A DNA stretch of 64,000 nt from Oxyruncus cristatus (taxonomy: Eukaryota; Chordata; Aves; Passeriformes; Cotingidae). Location of the stretch: contig VXAY01005255.1 of NCBI GenBank assembly GCA_013399855.1, forward strand, positions 866,114 to 930,113. Direction: 5' to 3'. The notes beneath the pieces were generated by a model. It was not told the origin of the DNA. It saw only the letters and a list, made by a program, of their open reading frames with translations, and made no database searches. Shown here in pieces: positions 46,861-60,697 of this stretch; the stretch's first letter is position 1, and each line of letters begins with the position of its first letter. The position numbers and the translations under genes were made by a program.

Positions 46861-49800
46861 TCCCCTGCTCCTGGACTTCACAGATGAGAGACAGACCCAG
46901 CAGAAAAGAGAGAAGGTGAGTGAGACACAAAATGATGTTTTAGCATTGATAACGTCTCCTTTAAATCACAGACTTCTTTTTTTAGTTTTAAGCCTTCTGC
47001 TGCTGGCACATTAAAATGTCTTCTGAATCCCTGACTACTCTTAAATCATCAGCACTAGGTTGTGAACATTTTTCTGCTGATACTTTTCTTTTACTAATAA
47101 TATCTCTGCTGTGTTATAGGAATCCTGCTAAAAGAACCATGACTGATTTTTTTTTCTCTCCTTTTTTAAGTTCTGAAGGTCTGTGTCTTTATTTTCAAGA
47201 AAACATTTTCCTGAAATCCACCTGGTGAATTTTTTTCTACTACCCAGCTGCATCTTTCCAACAAACAAGCAGAATGAGGGTAAGTTTAGTGCATCCTCCA
47301 GGTATATCATCAATAGTTCCTCAAAAAATAAACCCCACAAATCTAAACACGTTCTCATTTTAAAGAAGTTGAGTAGTTTAGAAAAAGCTAGATGAAATGA
47401 GCCTCTGTGGGAGAAGACAAATACCTATGGCTCAAGGCGAAAGATATTTTTCTCTTGGCCACCTCTGTGGTCTGTACCTTGGCTTGTACCCTGAGCAGCA
47501 AACAACTTCTCTGTGTTTGGGGGGGATGTTTTGTCTTGATCACAGCTGGAGTTCACTGCAGTTGCTGTGAGCCTTCTCCAGATGTTCACGGCAGGCTTGC
47601 TGTAGAAGTGGCAATGTGATCTTTGCTCCTTACAGGCTGGCCCAGGGGCCACTGCCATTCAGCCTGGCCTCCTGCCCACTCCAGCCACCCTAAGGGGACC
47701 CAGGCTTACAACATTGCTGTTGCCTGCAGTGAGGGTAGCTCTGATGTTCTGTGCCCATCTTTACACTGTTATTATCCCTGTGACACCGCCCTGTGATCAA
47801 GGTCACAACAGTCTGGATCTTCCCTACAAGGACCTTAACAATGCCTCCTTCAAGGGATGTACAGGTGGTGCCATGTATAGTGGTTGTTTTGATGCCAGGA
47901 GAGTCAACTGAACATTAGCTGCGGTCTTGGGCGTGCCCTGTGGCTTCAGGCACTCCCAGGATTTCCCAGATCATCTAGATGTGACTGCAATCCTTTTGTT
48001 TGGATCAATACCTAAGCCACAAAATCATTCTTCTCTAGTACACTGGGAGTTGTATGCGTTGAGGATGTATACAGGATCAAAGCCTGTGACTTTGTAGAGT
48101 CAGGGAAATCAGAATTATTATGTATGTAATGAAAATATCTCAGAACATGTCCTGAGAAGGTCTCTGATGACCTTCTTGAGTGAGAACTAAGTGACAGATT
48201 TGTAGCAAAAGCTGAAAAATAATTTGAACACAATATTGGCATCCCAGTTTGGCTGAAGAGTGACGGAAGTACTAAGGCTGGAGCACTGGCTCCGGTGTGA
48301 CGTTATGTGGGACAGAGGATGCAGCTATGGCCACCAAGGTTCAAGAAAGAGGAACTCCAAGAAAAACAGGGATGCCATGTTGGTGCTACAAACGATGTCA
48401 TGCTGGTAAGGGGGGTCTTAAAGAACAGACTAAATTCTTCTGGTCTGTATGATGTGCCTTCACCATACAAAAAGGAGAAGAGAGGACCAAAACCCCTAAT
48501 CACTCCTAAGATGAGTCCTGAAAGGAGTTGTATGACAGGTATCTGAGAGAGCAGGAGTGAGATTTGATACTTGGTCTTTTCCAGCCGTGTTCAGTTGTTG
48601 CACTGGCCAATGCGTAATGAAGCCAATACTTTTACATAAAGGTTGGACTAAATACTACACAACTGAAGAGCTGGTGCCCAGCTGTAAATGCCACTAATCC
48701 TTCTTGCCAGGATAAAGTTTATCACAAGTATACAAACGCTGAGGAGTGGCAAAGCTTGCCCACAATGCAATGGCCATGTCCCCATCCAGGGAAGGCTGTT
48801 TGCTTCACTGTCTGCTGGAAGCACAGCACTATTTCTGAGAGCCTTGTGAAGCTGCAAGCAGCCCCTCACCCTCAGCTGCCTGCAATTTCTGATCATGAGT
48901 GTGATGGCAGGTGTAGATCAGCATGCTGTGTACAGTCACCAGGCAGCAATCTCCTCCATGGGTTTTTACATCTTGAATGTGCTCTGAAAGAGAGAATAAC
49001 CTGGGTTTTACTCTGCTGGATGTCGGGTGATTACACTGGGGATTCAATGCTTCCTAGTTACTATCCAGTAGCTCCTGCAGAAATTGCAGTCCTGCCCTGG
49101 GTATCTGTCTACTCTTATTGGCAGGCAGGGATGCCATCAGCCTTGCATTCTCCATCACATCAAGCTCTCCAGCCTTTGTTGTTTGAAATCTGGATGGATT
49201 CATTGGAAACTATCCTTTTGAAGACCATCACCAGCCTGGTGGTGCTGCAGCAAGCCGGCAAGGCTGTTTCCCTGGGGAAACAGCTGCAGCTCCTGCTGGG
49301 TGTTGCAGCTCAGGGGAAGTGTGGCATTACCCGCTGGTACCCTGTCCCTTGCATCTGTGCTGTTAATGGGAAGACATACTGGGAGCATGGTGACATATTC
49401 CCTCCCTCTCCTCCTGGGGTTTCCTGTACTGGGCTAAAAATTTCCAACTCATTTCCCAGGGCAGTGCACACCTGTGAGGGCTGCACTGGGAATTAAGACA
49501 TGTTCTCACTGAGCAGTCTGCATACACAAACAAGCCATCTCTGTTTCCTTACTTGTTAGAAATGAGGATTTGCCCTGTGCTCACAGTACTGAGGATTGTG
49601 TGAACTCTGCAGCAGATTTTTTCAGCCATAATGAATTACAGGTTTTTCTGGAGGGAAGGAGACATCCAAGACTTGGACACTTCTGCTTGTGATCAGATTA
49701 AGCAGATACAAGCCAACTCAGGTCCAGAATATGGCAGCAGTGGTAGAGTAAAGCTCCCGGCAGGTTTTACTGGCTTGGATGTAGTTTAACTTTAACATGG

Positions 49801-52430
49801 CTTTCCATCTTCTGGAGTGCAGCTGGCTCAGGCCCAGACAGTTCACAGACCACACAGACAGCCTTGGTCCCTCTGCATCCCATGTGTCTATATATAGCCA
49901 CAGAACAGAAACCTGTGTAAATGGAGAGTCTGGTGCTCAGGTCACCACCCTCCCTGTAACGAACGTGTGTTATGGAAAGGTCTCACACTGGAAAGAAACC
50001 TTGTTAATGAATCTAATTAGCATTTCTAATCCAAGTCAACAAAGTATGCTCTGGTTATCAAAAATGTGCATAACATTCAGTCTGTTTCCCAGTTATTAGG
50101 ATCCTCCATGGAATGCCCTAAATAGCTGGAGAAGAAAAGGTTTACTCATCAAAAATGGATATTTTGCTGCTTGCAACTTCATTAAGTACCGTTGGAAAAG
50201 ATGGTTGCCCATTTTGAGGTAAAAAGTGTCATGAACAGAATGTGGTAGAAATGGAAACAGTACTGTGTTGCAAGAGGGTTAAACCAGGATGAGATGATGA
50301 TGCATTATGCTGTTGTAGAAAACCAGCAAATTTTACTTTTAGTTCCAGCTAACCAAATGATTAGAAGTGCAATGGCGCAGAGATTTTTGTAAAATGGACC
50401 TCAATTTATGCTGAATATTCAAAAGGCAAAGCTGTGAAATTTAAGCACCTCCAAAATGGGTAGAGGTTCTGCCTTCAGGAATGTGTAATCACGAATTCTT
50501 TTTCTTTTGTAGTTTATGGGCTGTGATGGTGCTTTAGTCCTTGCCAAATATAATATTGCAGAAGTGTAGAGTTACATGTTCTATGGCTTGAAAGACCAAG
50601 AAGGCTGAAAATATTGGCATTTATTTCCTGTTGCACCTGAAGGAATACAAGCCTCCACATTCATGAAGCTGGAACAGGAAGAGGGAGGTACTCACACCCC
50701 TAAACCAAATATAAGTTTTGGGAAAAAAAATTAGGAGGAGGCACCATTTCAGTGCTGTGCTTGTTTTTGGTACTCTTCAGAATTTCTTATTAACTGTAAG
50801 TTGCTATTTCTTGTTAACTATAACAGAAAAAAGAGGATTAAAATACCTAAAACAAAGTAAATTTGCTTTATGTCAGTCTCCCTTAGCAGCTGCCCAGCTG
50901 TGGAAAGGTCTTAAGCTGATTCTAGCTTTAGGTCTGCACACACAGTGGACTTTTTGAGTCCTTGGCTTGAGGTGCCCACTAATCAGAGTGAACAATTGCT
51001 TCTGGATGTCACTCCCTGGAAATGAGGTACTGAGAAGTTAGAAATAGCAGCACTTGCTTAGTGGATGCAGGAGTCCTTGCTTGGTCTGGCCTTCAGCTGC
51101 TGTTCTGGGCTGTGAAAAGCCAGAACAAATAAAATGACAACAAACCAAATTATACTTGCAGAGGAATTTAGCAGGTGTGTGGGCAGGTACTGGAAAATTT
51201 AGACATAAGGTGAATGGTCTGTGAATAAATGTTGTCCACATTCTTCACTATATTTGGCATATTTAGATGGTGTGAGAATATTAGGTAATCTTTTTAATAC
51301 AGAATTGGCACAAATATACCTGAATATCTACTGGGGATTAGCTAAAGTTTGTCACATTGCTTAATGCACAACAGGAAAGTTCAGTAGGATTTTAATGACA
51401 GGATAAGAGAAAAACCCATATGGAAAAAGGAAAGAGACTGAATTACAGACAAAAAGCAAAGCCAGACAGCAGCAGCAGAAGGCAGGATGCCTGGAGTGGC
51501 AGATATCAAGGCATCAAAGACAGGTATAAGGTATCAAAGGTACAAAAGGCAGTAGTGATAAATCCATTGTTGTAAGCCATGTATGTATTGGAGAAGGGAA
51601 CACATACATTGGTCTCCTGCCACCTGTTTCTTTGTGAGTCACAAAAGGAGTGCAGTAATTAAAGTCTAGATTCACAGGGGGATTTGAATTTTTAACTACT
51701 GTTTGCCAGTGTTGACTTTAATGGGTTTAAGGCTGTTTGCAGAGGACACAGCCACAAGCCAGGCTATATAATCCACATCCAGTGAGCAAGTGCAAAAGCT
51801 GGACACCATGTCTAAGTGTGAAGGAAGAAGTGACACTGATCTGTCTATGCATCTGAAACCCCAGTGAAAACATGCAGTTTTAAGCTCTCCGTGAGAGAGA
51901 TAAAATTCAGGTGTCACTGTCTGAGGTGCAGTTTGCAAAAAGGTCACAGAGCATCGGTTCCTGTTTGACAGCTTTGCTCACACACCTTGCTGGTGCCCAA
52001 GTTGCTGTACACTGTCCCCTAGGCCTACAGAGCCAAGACCAAAGGACCAGAAAACGAGATGCAGTCTTGCTGTCATTATGAATACTAAGTTGGCTCTGGT
52101 GTGATGAAGGACAGCTTTTCCTTGACTGCAAGGACTCAGCTGCAAATTTTCACACTTTCATTAGAAGTGCAAAATGGAAGTATTGGACTTGGAAGGTTCC
52201 TGCAAGAGGAGGCTTGAGGTATGAGTATAGCACTTACAGAGTGGTACACAATTTTGGGGAAGGATGCTAGAACTAATGGACAGACGGTGCTACATGTTTC
52301 TAGCTGCTGCTCGCTGAAGAAACAGCAAGCAGGTAAGGATACCTGAGAAGAATCTGAGACACTATCTGAAAATTGGCAAAACAGCAGCCACTTCTGAAAG
52401 GTGACTCCAACTTGGGCAAGACTGCATGAC

Positions 52431-52463
52431 AAAAAAACCCCAAAAAAACACGCAAAAAACCAC
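52431..52463. repeat. A/C-rich low-complexity tract
   Basis: Runs of A6-A7 separated by CCCC, CACGC and CC; a single G in about 33 bp. Confidence 0.8.
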
Positions 52464-54694
52464 ATGGCCATCATGATGGACAGTTTGAGTCCCACATAGG
52501 AAAGTCTGCTTTCCATCAGCTGCCACTGTTGACACAAATAGCATCCTCATAGGACAAGTAAGACTGGATGAGAGGGCTGCAGCTGACTTTCTTACGAGTC
52601 CGCTGAATACTGAATGGAAAGAAGGAACAAGCAGGATTTGGAAAACAAACTTTTGGCTGAAGAAATGTTAGATTCCTGTGATGTGAGGCTCCTCTGAAAC
52701 AGGAGATGGTGTGGACTGGAGACACTCCAATTTATCCAGAAGGGGAATAACCTTCTGCTAGCAGGATTAGAGGAAAAGGCTTTAAAGTGAAAAAAGGGGA
52801 GGAAGACAAATGAGAGGAGGAGAATAAAACACCAGAGCTAGTGTTACATACAGAAAGAGAGGAAAGTTGGTCTTGAAAACAGAATCTGTTTAAGGTCTCA
52901 GCTGTCCTCCTTCCAGAAATGCCCAAGGGGATGCAGAGAGTCAAATAAGCAGATTAAATTCCACAGAGCCAAGCCTTTTAAATCCAACCAATGGTTCAGA
53001 TATCTCCTAGGTTGGTACCGATAGAAAGTTTTTTCATCCAGTCATTGCAGTTTAGAAATAATTCCTATAAACATCTCACAACATATGATAATACAGATTA
53101 ATTGGCTTACTTGCTTTCTATTTGCAGCAAAGAAGTCAGTTATAGATGGATATTTATGCTAAGGGTAAGACGCTCCCTGGTTAGACCTCTAGTACACTGT
53201 TAGGTTCATGTTGAGAGCATGGACATCTGCAGCATGGACTTTAGACAGGAGACATCAGTCTCTTGGAAAGTTTTGTTTTCAGAAAATTTTCTGAAAATGT
53301 GTTTCTCTCAAGCAAAGTGTTCTTTTCTAACATTTTCTGAAGGTCCAAATGCCTGTCTTACACAAGGGAAGCTGTGAAATATCTCACAAAGAGATGAAAG
53401 ATAGTAATCCAAATCAAACTGAAATAAGTCCCAGCTATGTCTCCAGCTCCCCTTAATTTCTCAAGGGGTTCCTCCTGTATTGCTGCACCTGCTGCTTGTG
53501 GATGGTCCTTGCAAAAGATGTGTATCACTCAATGTGATACATTTCCTATCCTGTTTTGTGAGCCAGGAGACAATCCTGATATCCTCCGAGATTGCAAGTA
53601 GGCTTGAGATGTTGTTTAAACCACAGATCAATCTCATTTACCCATCAGAAGAGGTCCATTTATTTGATATGAGCTCTTTCATGATTAGCTCTGTTTCATA
53701 ATGAGTAACTGTGTGGAATGACAGATCCTAGGGCAGGTATACCAAACTGGGCTTGTTCTGGCAATGTTATTGATGTTGGCAAGCAGAGGAGAAAATATTA
53801 AGATATTTGGGCAGTGCAGGCATGCTGCTCTGAGACTGTTTCTCTGGTGCTTGTTGTACATTTAGGACAATTTGGAAAGCAGCACACTAAAGGAATGTGA
53901 AACAAAATTCTCTTCACACGAAAGTCATGAATAGTTAATGCAGCTGGACGGCAATGGGAATTCTGTTTCATGGAGGAGTTTGATATTTGCTTTCTTTCAC
54001 ATTTGGAATTAAAACTAAACATCCTGCAGTTCTCCACACAGTGTTGAAAGGAGATTGGATTATAGATGGACATCATGGCAAGCCACTGGGGAAAACATCC
54101 ACCCTGATGATCCTGCTGCCAGGAGCTCCAAGACTTCATATTCTGAGGATTGTCATCTTTCTTTTTGCCGATCTACTTACACGTTAAAACCCCCCACAAC
54201 AGTATTCCATCCAGCCCAATATTCTTCTTTTTTTTGTGGTCCACAGCAGATGCCTAGGAAAATAAGAACAAGGCAAACGGATCCTCGGTATTCTCCCAAG
54301 TTCCAAGAATCTAAGAATTAGGAATTTTGAGCCAGAAGTGGCATTTTTGCTCCAAGTAGTCTTCAGTGCATTTGTCCTGATGCATTTAGCATCTGTGGCA
54401 TCCTGTGGCATGGATTTCTGTAGCTGACCTGTGGCGAGTGTGATCAACCATTGCCTCTGCTTGTCTTGAAGCTGGTTACTGCTGGCAATTTGTGAATAGC
54501 AACTGTGCTGATGAGAGAGGAGAAGATCTTCAGGTATCTGACATGCATGATGCATAGGCCATGTTTCTGGACATGAAAAGGAGGGTATTTTAATTTGAAT
54601 CTACAAGCCATTGTTTTAAGAGAATTCAGAACATGTATTGTTTTTAGTGCTTTTACAGTGTTATCGTTCAAGCAACAAAAGTAAAACCATACTA

Positions 54695-54779
54695 AGGTGA
54701 AAGAGAAGAAAGGAAGAGAAAAAGAGACTAAACAAAGGAAAAGCGAAAGAAAAAGGAAAGGAAAGGGAGGGGAAAAAAC
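54695..54779. repeat. Purine-rich (GA/GAAA) low-complexity tract
   Basis: About 85 bp made almost only of A and G, with AAGAGAAGAAAGGAAGAG- and GGAAAGGAAAGGGAGGGG-type runs and only a few pyrimidines. Such polypurine strands can form triplexes, but nothing here shows a function. Confidence 0.88.
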
Positions 54780-57700
54780 AGCCTACAACAATCTAAATCA
54801 AAGTATTGAAACAACAATTTACATAAAAATATGTTGTTGGAGTACACATAGATCATTGAAGAGTTATCCGAATCTTTCCATTAATTTTCTTTTTAGTTTT
54901 TAATTAGGTCACTGATCAGTTTTTGTGCCACTAGAAGCTACACCAAAGATTTCTTTTCCGTGAATATAAACTTGTGCCTTTTGGTTAATGACAGGCAAGA
55001 ATCACAGGGAAACACTGTGGGAGGTGAGTGAAATCCTGGCTCCATTAGAAACATGGGGAATGTTCCAGGTTGTGCTAATGCAGAGGTGGGAGGTCAAGAG
55101 ACCATCTCTTCCATGCCGTGATTAACAGAAGGTCAGTGGTCTTCTCTTGAGACATTCCAGAATCATGATCTGCCCCTTACAAACTAATGGGTGCAGCTTA
55201 GTAAGGTTTTAAAAATGATGTTTGGTCTGTTGGGTTTTTTTCAGAGCAAGTGATTTCTGGATTTCTGGGGTTTGCTTATTTCACATTTTTGAGCTTTCGT
55301 CTGCAGTTCCAAGGCCTAGAAAAGGACATCCTGCCAAAATAGCACCCAAAAGCCTCCACCTCTGTATGGCAGATCACACCTTAAGATAGGCAGAGAATAT
55401 CGTAATGTTTATGACAAAGATTAATTTTAGCTCACCTGTGTACTCTATGTGTGCTGCAAAGGAGCATATAAGCATTCCCTTGAGCACATGGTCCACAAGT
55501 GATGTTGCTTGTCCTCTGGTTTACTGAACCCAGTGTCCTGCAGCCTGGACTGATCTGTAGGCAGCAGGAAGGGAACAGAGATCAGGCATATGGACATCTT
55601 TTCAATGCAACCTACAGAATCTGGCTTTTGGGCAGAGGGCATGCATGACTTCAGAACAATGACACTTCACCAGCAGGTCTCCAAAAATAAGATGTTGCAG
55701 CAATTTCTAATCCCCATTGTGCTCTTTTGAGAAATATCAGGAAGCAATTTTAACCACATAGAAAATGAGCCAGCATCTTACTGCAAAGTCCCATTACAAA
55801 TCAGTAATCTACATCAGAAACTGAGGGGATGTGCCAAAATCTTTCGTAAGACCACAAACTGAAAAATTAGAACTGATGCTCTATCAGGTTTTATCTCAGC
55901 CCTTCACAGCTGGTCTGTTTTCCCACAATGGCTGGGTGTAGAAAAATAAAAAGTTTGATTGCAGGAACAGCTTAGTGGAAGGAGGAGAGAGGTTATTGAA
56001 CTGCTTGTTAGTTGTTATTTTTTTGGCTGAAGTGGACATAAAAGTTAATCTGCAGCAAAAGGTCTCACAGCAGGAGCATATTTGTGAAAATCAATTGTAT
56101 CACTTAATTACTGAAATTCTTGTTGCAGCATAATTTTTTCTGCTCTAAGTGAAGGATGAAAAATAGTTTCTATGTGCTCCACAGACTCATACATATTTGG
56201 GAGTGTGCTAGGTTTTGTTGTTTTTAAAACTAAAACTCATAATCAGCTCATTACTGCAAAATAAGACAAATGTAATTAAAAAAAGTAGTAATACAGGAAA
56301 GTGTGTTCTGGACAGTCGAAGTGGGGGCTTGCTAATAACTATTACAAGAAAAAGCACACCAATAAAATAGTTCATTATTTTACCTCTGAGCTGACAGTGA
56401 AATCTTGATTAAATGGCAATTTCTTATTTAAGCAAGGAAGGGAATAAATCAATTCCATTGCCTAAAATACAATTTCTTTAACAGAAAAGAAAAACTGTGT
56501 CAGGTGTTATCTCTATGTACACTGCACTCAGTGTCCATGGAGCCAGAGCAATAACTACAGCTGTAAAAAAGAGACATCTCTTTTGCAATAAGTTATTTTC
56601 CTGGGCGCCAGTTGCTGTCTTTTTGAAGAGATGGTTACACACACTGATTTAGGAGAGTTCATTAAGGTACTGTCCTCACCTTTTTCTCTTGTCAGCTTCT
56701 CCCCCATCATTGTTCTCTTTAAATTGAATGATACTAAAATGAACATACCCTCTGCATGCTATAGTATGCATCTCTAATTTGAATACGTAGCCAAGGTGAA
56801 TACCCTGGTGGGCTGAAAAGCCCTGCCGTGCTATCCTTTCAATGAATGTTTCAGTAGTGTTGGCTTAGGATACAGATATGAAAGCATAACTCATTACTAC
56901 TTGTGAAGCTGAGGAAACCATATTTTCAAGGACAGCTTTAGAGGTCCAATATGTAGGATTTTGCTTTTGCTTTGTCTTGATTTTGGACTTGAAAACAGAT
57001 GATGCAACTTCTTTTGTGTGAAACAGAAAAAAAAAAAAGATGGAAAATACAGCTTAGCTACAATAGCTCTGCCACACAGGCTGAAGGGGAACTGGAAACT
57101 AGAGAGGACCCAGAAGACAAGTGTCCAGGCAGGCCACCCAGCTGGGAATCTCTGATCCCTTGTTCTAGCAAGATGGGCAGGAGACAGAGGGACAAGCAAA
57201 TCAGCTTCCAGGACTCAGCACTGTGCCTTTCTGCTTGGCAAGAAATGTGCCAGCAAATTCCTTGATGGACTTTCTTGGACTTCAACCATCTTCTTAAAAT
57301 GCTTTGGGTGTTTAGGAGCCTCAGTTATCCCCTGCTCACAAGGGGGAGTCTAGGTTTCCTTCAGCTAAGCGAGATCAGCCCTGAGCTGCTTTTCAGATGG
57401 AGCAGGAATAATGCAGTTGAGGAGGCACATTAATGATATCACATAAACTAAATCAGAGGTGGAAATGATGGTTTGCTGTATGTATTAGAAAAATTATGGG
57501 GAGTGCATCTGAGATTTCAAAATAAAGTAATCTGAAAAGAAAGCAATCAATATATGATTTAATGGTGGCCTCTCTCCTGAGAAACTATAAATACAAATAT
57601 TGAAAGGGGAATGGCAACAGGAACTGGTGAAACTATGTGGTGGAGCTAGCAGAAGTTCAAAAATCAGCGGGGCTGTGGAAGGGCAAAGACTCTTCAGTAA

Positions 57701-60527
57701 AACTGTCAGGTAATACCTGTGTGCTCCATGAAAGACAATAGGATTTAGAAAATGTCAATGAGATTAAAAGAAAATGCTCAGCCCCTTTCCTAAAGAGAAG
57801 AGGGTGCTCAGGGTTAAGCATACACCTGCAAGGTTTTGCTTGATTGAGGCTTTAAATCTCTCCTGTGTTTTTCCCTCTCAAAAGCCTATAAACGTTAGAG
57901 ATCAAGAGTGTTCACCAGTTCCTTTAGATGGATTAACTCAAGCTAAACATCAAGGCTGATCCTTCATGATGACACAGGTCTAGACATCCATAAATGCTTA
58001 CACTGTAGCAAACCAGCAATAACTATACTTTTTTCTTTTTGTTATCCCCTTTTAATTTATCAAAATAAAGACACGCCTTTTTTCCCCATCTCTTCCCTGC
58101 CAGAATGATCCTGAAAGCACTGGCCTTTTAAAAAAAGTGGCAGTTAATTATCAGGGATCATTTAACCTCCTTTTGAGTCCTTAGGTTATAGATAGTTGTC
58201 TATAATTCAATACTTAGATAATAAAAATCAATCACTACTAATACCAGTAACAGCTAAACCACTGCAGTGAAATGTTCATTAGCACTATTTCCCTGATAAT
58301 CTCAGAGCAGAGATATTTTAGGTGGAGAATAATCCTACTTCCATGGATATCAGTGACAAACCCACAGGCAGTTGCTAGTCTGGTTTATGTTCTTTTAACA
58401 ACTGGAGCACTGCTATCAGGGTACCTCCTGTGGGCAGAAAAGTCTGTTTCACAGCAAGTATCTGCTGTCAAATTTCAACAAAGAAAGCAGGTAAATTTCC
58501 ATTTTTTAGTGATTTTTTTAAATGTCTGTTGGCAGAAGGAGTAAATGGGGAAGTATTTGTCCCACCTCCTTGTGTTATGCATCCTCAGTCATTTTACTGC
58601 TTAGCTGGCTATATGGTCCAAACCAGCTTGCTGCATCTCACTCATCTGTTGAGGTGAAGCTGTCAAAATTTCCCGTTTCAGTAGGAGAAACTGCCCAAAG
58701 CAGGAATGAGATTTATACACAGGGCAGAACTGTAAATCTGCCCTTGTTTGGAAACCTGTGCTAATCCATGCTCATTCCTCCTCTTCTGCTATGTGTCGTG
58801 TTTGTGTTAAAAGTCCTTTCAGGAAGAAGCAGAACAGTGACCAATATTAGCTGGTATTTTGAATTGAATTTACGTAAACTGAACTAACAAGGGTGAGAAG
58901 AATTAAGATCACACACTGTCCACTTGTAAAAGCTTCACTCCATGGGGTGGCTTGGTTTGGAAATGCATTTTTCATATGTCTAATTGAAAGAAATGTTCTA
59001 CCAATTTCTGTTATTAGATGGAGAGGCTTGCATTAGCCCAAGATTACCAGGGGAAAAAACAGTTATGGCACCTCAGAAAGGTATGCATCGTATTCATCAG
59101 AAATGTAGATTACAGAAATAATTAAGCTCTTGATTCTCCTCACATTAGGGTTTGTATTGTTTATTCCTTGTCAGTACACAATTTTTAGCTTTGAAATTGT
59201 GCCTTTGTAGGAGAAATATGTCTACATTTCTAGGAAAAGCAACCTCTCCTGCTGAGGTAAAAAAACATCGATTTTATCCACTGTAATAATAACATTGAGA
59301 AAAGAAACAACTCTGAAAACAGCACACTGTATTAACTTACAAGTTTACATAAAAGCTTATTTTTGTTCACAAAGTAAATAAGTTTTAAAGTAACTTTGAC
59401 ATAGCCCCTTTTTCCAAAAGTCTTTTTTTTTTTTCCTAGAAGAGCTGGTCAGCCCCTTTCTCTCTGTAAACAAAATGAGCTCTCTTGGAAGCCTTTTTAG
59501 GCTTTTGAGATTCATTAGGCAGTTATCTAACAGCAGTACTGACATGCTATAAGCCAGTGATGAGGCACATAATTTGAAAGGCATGAAAGGAGAAAAAAAA
59601 TAAAAACAAAGGTAAATTACATTAAAATTTATGAAGCGAAGCTCTAGGGAGGAGGTTGTAGCTTCACTGGAGCTCCAGGGTACAGCCCTTATGGATTCTT
59701 CCCTGCAGTAGGGTTACAAGCCACAGGGAAGGGAGATGGTGACAAACCATTTGACTGGACTCTGTAAGTGTTCTTGGTGATCACTTGAGTCTCTCATGCT
59801 CAGTGGCAGAGCCCACAGGAGGGCTCATTTATCCTGGCCTTCAGCCTGCTGCTATGGACATAAATTGGAAGCTGTGTCATGTGCTGTGGCATGTGCTCCT
59901 GATGTTCCCCTGCCCAAAAGCCCTTGGAGATGTGCCTTTCTGGGCAGTCATGGACTGAGGACACATACACCTCGTGAGTTTATGTCAGGTGATGTGGTGA
60001 TAAGAGACCCGCAGTTATGGCTCCTGATGGCAGAAAGTGTACACCACAGTCATGCAACCAGCTTTTCGCTTGGCCTCCTCCAAAATCAAGGGAGAGCAAC
60101 ACACACCCCTGGAAGGATTCACAGGTCTGGAGAAAGGTGCTGGGAACAGGTAAAATCCTCTCTGAAAACAACTGCTTTGCTGAGACCATCTGATGCGACT
60201 GTCTGGGACTTAGACCTTTAAGAACAAATATCTGGTACCTACAACAAGGTCTGCCTTGGAGCTGATTTAATTGAATATTTTTCATCATATTCTAAAGGTG
60301 TGAGAACAAGATGGAAGCTGGCAAACACCATCCCTCTGAAGGGTGGCAGGGGAGAGGGAAAATGGCACAGTAAATGCTCTGTAAGTTGGGGACCATAACT
60401 TAGAGTGCTCATAGTGAACAGAGCAATGCAACAAACTCATGTGAAATACATGGGGTGCTACTTGATAAGAAAAGATGAAAAGTTCAGCACCTCCATAGGC
60501 AAAACCAACTCATGGCCAAAATGGAAG

Positions 60528-60697
60528 ACTCAAGAAGTTGTGGATGCCCCATTCATGGAGGTGTTCAAGACCAGGCTGGATGGGCCTTTGAGCAACCTCT
60601 AATGTCTAGTGGAAGGTGTTCCTGTCCATGACAGGGTGTTGGAACAAGATGATCTTTAAGGTCTTTCCCAGCCCAAACCATTCTATGATTCTATGAC
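60528..60697 (+). mobile_element. CR1 LINE 3'-end fragment
   Basis: Plus-strand CR1 beginning AAGAAGTTGTGGATGCCCC (end of ORF2), then TGTTCAAGACCAGGCTGGATG, TCTAGTGGAAGGTGTTCC, GATGATCTTTAAGGTC and CCCAAACCATTCTATGATTC. It ends with two intact octamers, and its tail is the best preserved of the plus-strand copies. It is 5'-truncated near 60.53 kb. Confidence 0.95.

Larger units (their letters stand above)
46759..60527. other. Unique non-coding DNA
   Basis: Nearly 14 kb without a recognisable gene or dispersed repeat. The longest open frame in the window (48756-49496, plus, 246 codons) is here. It has many Cys, Trp and Ser residues, no recognisable domain and no repeat of a known fold, and I do not call it coding. 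Others reach 141 codons (59796-60221, plus) and 133 codons (52136-52537, minus). Homopolymers include A12 at 57027-57038 and T12 at 59423-59434. The 56.0-56.5 kb part is AT-rich with many TAAT-containing words. Confidence 0.6.

Noticed and set aside
59796..60221. 141-codon plus frame
   Set aside because: No domain, overlapping minus-strand frame over its second half, and sequence of locally raised GC content; treated as chance.
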